From assembly GCA_016934335.1 (NCBI GenBank), contig JAFGTC010000051.1, positions 1 through 64,000 of the forward strand: 64,000 nt of DNA, read 5' to 3'. Every line of letters begins with the position of its first letter. The stretch's first letter is position 1. Positions 62,024 to 64,000 of this stretch are shown here, piece after piece. The position numbers were made by a program, and so were the translations under genes. This DNA comes from Candidatus Omnitrophota bacterium (GTDB lineage: Bacteria; Hinthialibacterota; Hinthialibacteria; Hinthialibacterales; Hinthialibacteraceae). The notes below the pieces were generated by a model. It did not search any database, was not told the origin of the DNA, and was given only the letters and a program-made list of their open reading frames with translations.

Positions 62024-63400
62024 TCAAAGGGGCGGCTTGGTTTCTTTATCCAGGCTGCGTGTTTCCTTGACTATAACCCCGGACAGAAAAATTAAAGCGA
62101 TTAAATTGGGAAGAGCCATCAAGGCGTTCATGATGTCCGAGAACGCCCAAACCGTGTCGAGTTTTCGGGTGGCCCCCAACAAGATAAAGAGCACCCAAAC
62201 GATGCGATAAGGAAGAACCGCCGCAAGGCCGAAAAGATATTCGATGCACTTCTCCCCATAATAACACCAGCCCAGTATCGTCGAATACGCAAATAGTAAA
62301 ATTCCGCAGGAAACGATCATTCCTCCCCATATGCCGGGAAGCCCCACTCGAAAAGCGGTGACCGTCAGCGGCGCGCCTGTCAGAGCGGCTCCATCCTCCC
62401 CCACGTGAGTCCATACGCCTGTGCAAAGAATGACCAGCGCCGTCATGCTGCAGACAATAATGGTGTCGATAAATGTGCCGGTCATCGAGACCAGCGCCTG
62501 CCGCATGGGATTGCTCGTCTTGGCCGCCGCCGCCGCGATTGGAGCGCTTCCCAGGCCCGCTTCATTCGAAAACAATCCTTTACTGATTCCCCAGCGGATC
62601 GTTTCGCGAACCACGCTTCCTGCGAATCCGCCGGCGGCCGCGGTTGGAGAGAAGGCGTGCGTCACAATCAGCGAGAGCGCCGAGGGGATGCGATCGATGT
62701 GAAGCGCCAGAATGACCAGGGCGCCGATTGCATAAATAATCGCCATGAACGGCACCAAAAACCCGGTAACCGAGCCGATGCGTTGAATCCCTCCCAAAAT
62801 TACGGCCGCCGTAAGAGACGCCATGATCAATCCCGCCGCCCAAGTCGGCAGCGTAAACGTCTCATTTAAAGCGTCGGCCACCGAATTGGCCTGCACCATG
62901 TTGCCGATTCCGAACGCCGCGATGCTTCCGAATATCGCAAAGAGAATCCCCAGCCATTTTATCCCCAAGCCCCGCTCTAAAGCGTACATCGGGCCGCCCA
63001 GCATCTCGCCTTTCGCATCTTTGACGCGATATTTAACGGCCAACAAAGCTTCGCCGTATTTCAAGGACATGCCCAGCAGGGCGGTGATCCACATCCAGAA
63101 CACTGCTCCCGGACCGCCGGAGGCGATCGCAATCGCCACCCCGGCTATGTTGCCCGTTCCAATCGTGGCGGCCAGCGCCGTCATGAGAGCCTTGAAATGG
63201 GAAATGTCTCCTTCGGCGGTCTCATCCGATTTGCTGAAAGCCAGCTTCAAGGCTCTCGGAAGATGCGTGAATTGGAGGAACGCCAGGCGGATTGTCAACA
63301 GCACTCCCGTCCCCAGCAGGATCACGATCAAAGGCATCCCCCATACATACGAATCGATCAGATTTAAAATATCGGAAAAACTCGCAAAAAAATCGGTCAT
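62024..63400 (-). CDS. Sodium/proton-dependent alanine/glycine symporter (AGCS family)
   Basis: AGCS proteins import alanine or glycine with sodium or protons. The 458-aa protein has about 11 helices and the family landmarks: [20 protein letters not shown] near residue 82, [52 protein letters not shown] near 270, and [24 protein letters not shown] 8 nt upstream supports the start. It precedes, on the same strand, the unrecognised 524-aa gene; the gap is 87 bp. Confidence 0.93.
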   Translation of the reverse strand: MTDFFASFSDILNLIDSYVWGMPLIVILLGTGVLLTIRLAFLQFTHLPRALKLAFSKSDETAEGDISHFKALMTALAATIGTGNIAGVAIAIASGGPGAVFWMWITALLGMSLKYGEALLAVKYRVKDAKGEMLGGPMYALERGLGIKWLGILFAIFGSIAAFGIGNMVQANSVADALNETFTLPTWAAGLIMASLTAAVILGGIQRIGSVTGFLVPFMAIIYAIGALVILALHIDRIPSALSLIVTHAFSPTAAAGGFAGSVVRETIRWGISKGLFSNEAGLGSAPIAAAAAKTSNPMRQALVSMTGTFIDTIIVCSMTALVILCTGVWTHVGEDGAALTGAPLTVTAFRVGLPGIWGGMIVSCGILLFAYSTILGWCYYGEKCIEYLFGLAAVLPYRIVWVLFILLGATRKLDTVWAFSDIMNALMALPNLIALIFLSGVIVKETRSLDKETKPPL

Positions 63401-63624
63401 TCGGTGTTCTCCTAAAAAAGCCGGTTGAATTAAAATACATACTGATAGTAAATAGGCGTTCCGTTCAAGGGGGGGAGTTTATCGAGTGTAAAAAAATTGG
63501 ATGAGAAAAAGCGGATTCAATGGAAGAATAAAGCCGGTGAGAAGCGAGTTGTTGTGAAAATGCGCCGATCATCCATTCCGGCGTCGACGCCTATCCAATG
63601 CTTCTTTGCGAATCCGCCGAAACT
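63401..63624. other. Intergenic region
   Basis: 224 nt between two minus-strand transporter genes. I see no gene and no clear terminator or promoter. Confidence 0.4.
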
Positions 63625-64000
63625 TCAAGAGAGAATCATGGCCAGAATTTGACTGTAAACCGTCACTAAAACCATGGCGATGGGATAAATGGCAGTGTAT
63701 GCCAAGGGGGGAGTTTTCGAATCGATTTTACTGCTGACCACGCCGAGCGCCGGCGTCATCGTCATGGCCCCGCAGACCACCCCGATCGCCGCCAGATTCC
63801 CCAATTTGAACATATACACCGACATCAAGTAGGCGACGCCCATTGGGATTATGGTCGTCAATAGTCCAATCACCGTTATCAACGGGCCCGTCTCGCACAT
63901 TACGCTCCAAAACGATCCGCCCGCGCTGACGCCTGCTCCCGCCAGAAAAAAGACCAATCCAATCTCCCGCGTCAGATATTTGGCGGCGTACGGCACTCGA
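63625..64000 (-). CDS. AspT/YidE-type transporter, C-terminal part (5' end cut)
   Basis: Only the last 125 residues lie in the window; the frame stays open to the right edge. They match the C-terminal half of the aspartate-alanine exchanger (Asp-Al_Ex) domain: EIGLVFFLAGAGVSAGGSFW, PLITVIGLLTTIIPMGVAYL and CGAMTMTPALGVVSSKIDSK followed by YAIYP-type TAIYPIAMVLV. The GxxxTxTPAL motif is typical of the family. Substrate cannot be told. Confidence 0.8.
   Translation of the reverse strand, partial: RVPYAAKYLTREIGLVFFLAGAGVSAGGSFWSVMCETGPLITVIGLLTTIIPMGVAYLMSVYMFKLGNLAAIGVVCGAMTMTPALGVVSSKIDSKTPPLAYTAIYPIAMVLVTVYSQILAMILS

Overview
The window is a gene-dense bacterial chromosome segment of about 64 kb. 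It has about 50 protein genes, one tRNA-Phe, and no rRNA, CRISPR array, transposase or integrase that I can recognise. The gene content points to a flagellated, piliated, probably diderm bacterium. It carries two PilT-type ATPases, a type IV prepilin-like protein, a flagellar hook/stator locus with a Maf-type glycosyltransferase, a bacillithiol gene (bshA), a c-di-AMP synthase with its YbbR partner, and sigma-54, sigma-28 and ECF regulatory signals. Large secreted LTD/CotH and pectate-lyase proteins and a DUF2723 protein are typical of little-cultivated environmental lineages (PVC/FCB-like). I cannot assign a phylum from sequence alone.

Layout. 1-2171: 5'-truncated gamma-glutamyltransferase coupled to an N-formylglutamate amidohydrolase-like gene. 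2303-6029: two PilT/PilU ATPases flanking a secreted FnIII protein. 6127-8963 (-): PiT phosphate transporter and a divergent GrpE-like protein. 9115-18111 (-): GT-C glycosyltransferase, trmB, a 1745-aa LTD/CotH/LamG exoprotein and a PL10-type pectate lyase. 18508-18932: a small membrane protein behind a textbook sigma-54 promoter. 19239-21081 (-): ECF sigma factor, anti-sigma factor and exported protein. 21651-23560: a strong sigma-70 promoter, a roughly 200-nt leader and a secreted repeat protein. 23728-26395: ferredoxin, thiO and a Tat-type aldo/keto reductase.

26438-35729 is a surface-glycan-like block: a GT-C enzyme, a hybrid histidine kinase, an O-antigen ligase/TPR protein, a DUF2723 protein and another polytopic protein. 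36125-42420 holds ftsH, folP, cdaA, cdaR-like, pdxJ and rpe. 42684-43232 is a pseudopilin. 43281-55880 (-) is bshA, maf, two motB paralogues, motA and flbD behind a perfect sigma-28 promoter, then a separate fliK-flgD-flagellar protein-flgE unit ending in a strong terminator. 56038-59448 is folB-recG-trpF. The window ends with tRNA-Phe, an unrecognised 524-aa membrane-anchored protein, an AGCS amino-acid:cation symporter and the C-terminus of an AspT/YidE-type transporter.

Main points of interest: cdaA appears to start at an ATT codon directly behind a perfect Shine-Dalgarno; the CotH-like domain lacks the usual acidic metal site; a GrpE-like gene lies beside a phosphate transporter; two MotB paralogues lie in one operon; five hairpins sit in a row before flgE; and two divergent membrane-protein genes seem to overlap head to head.
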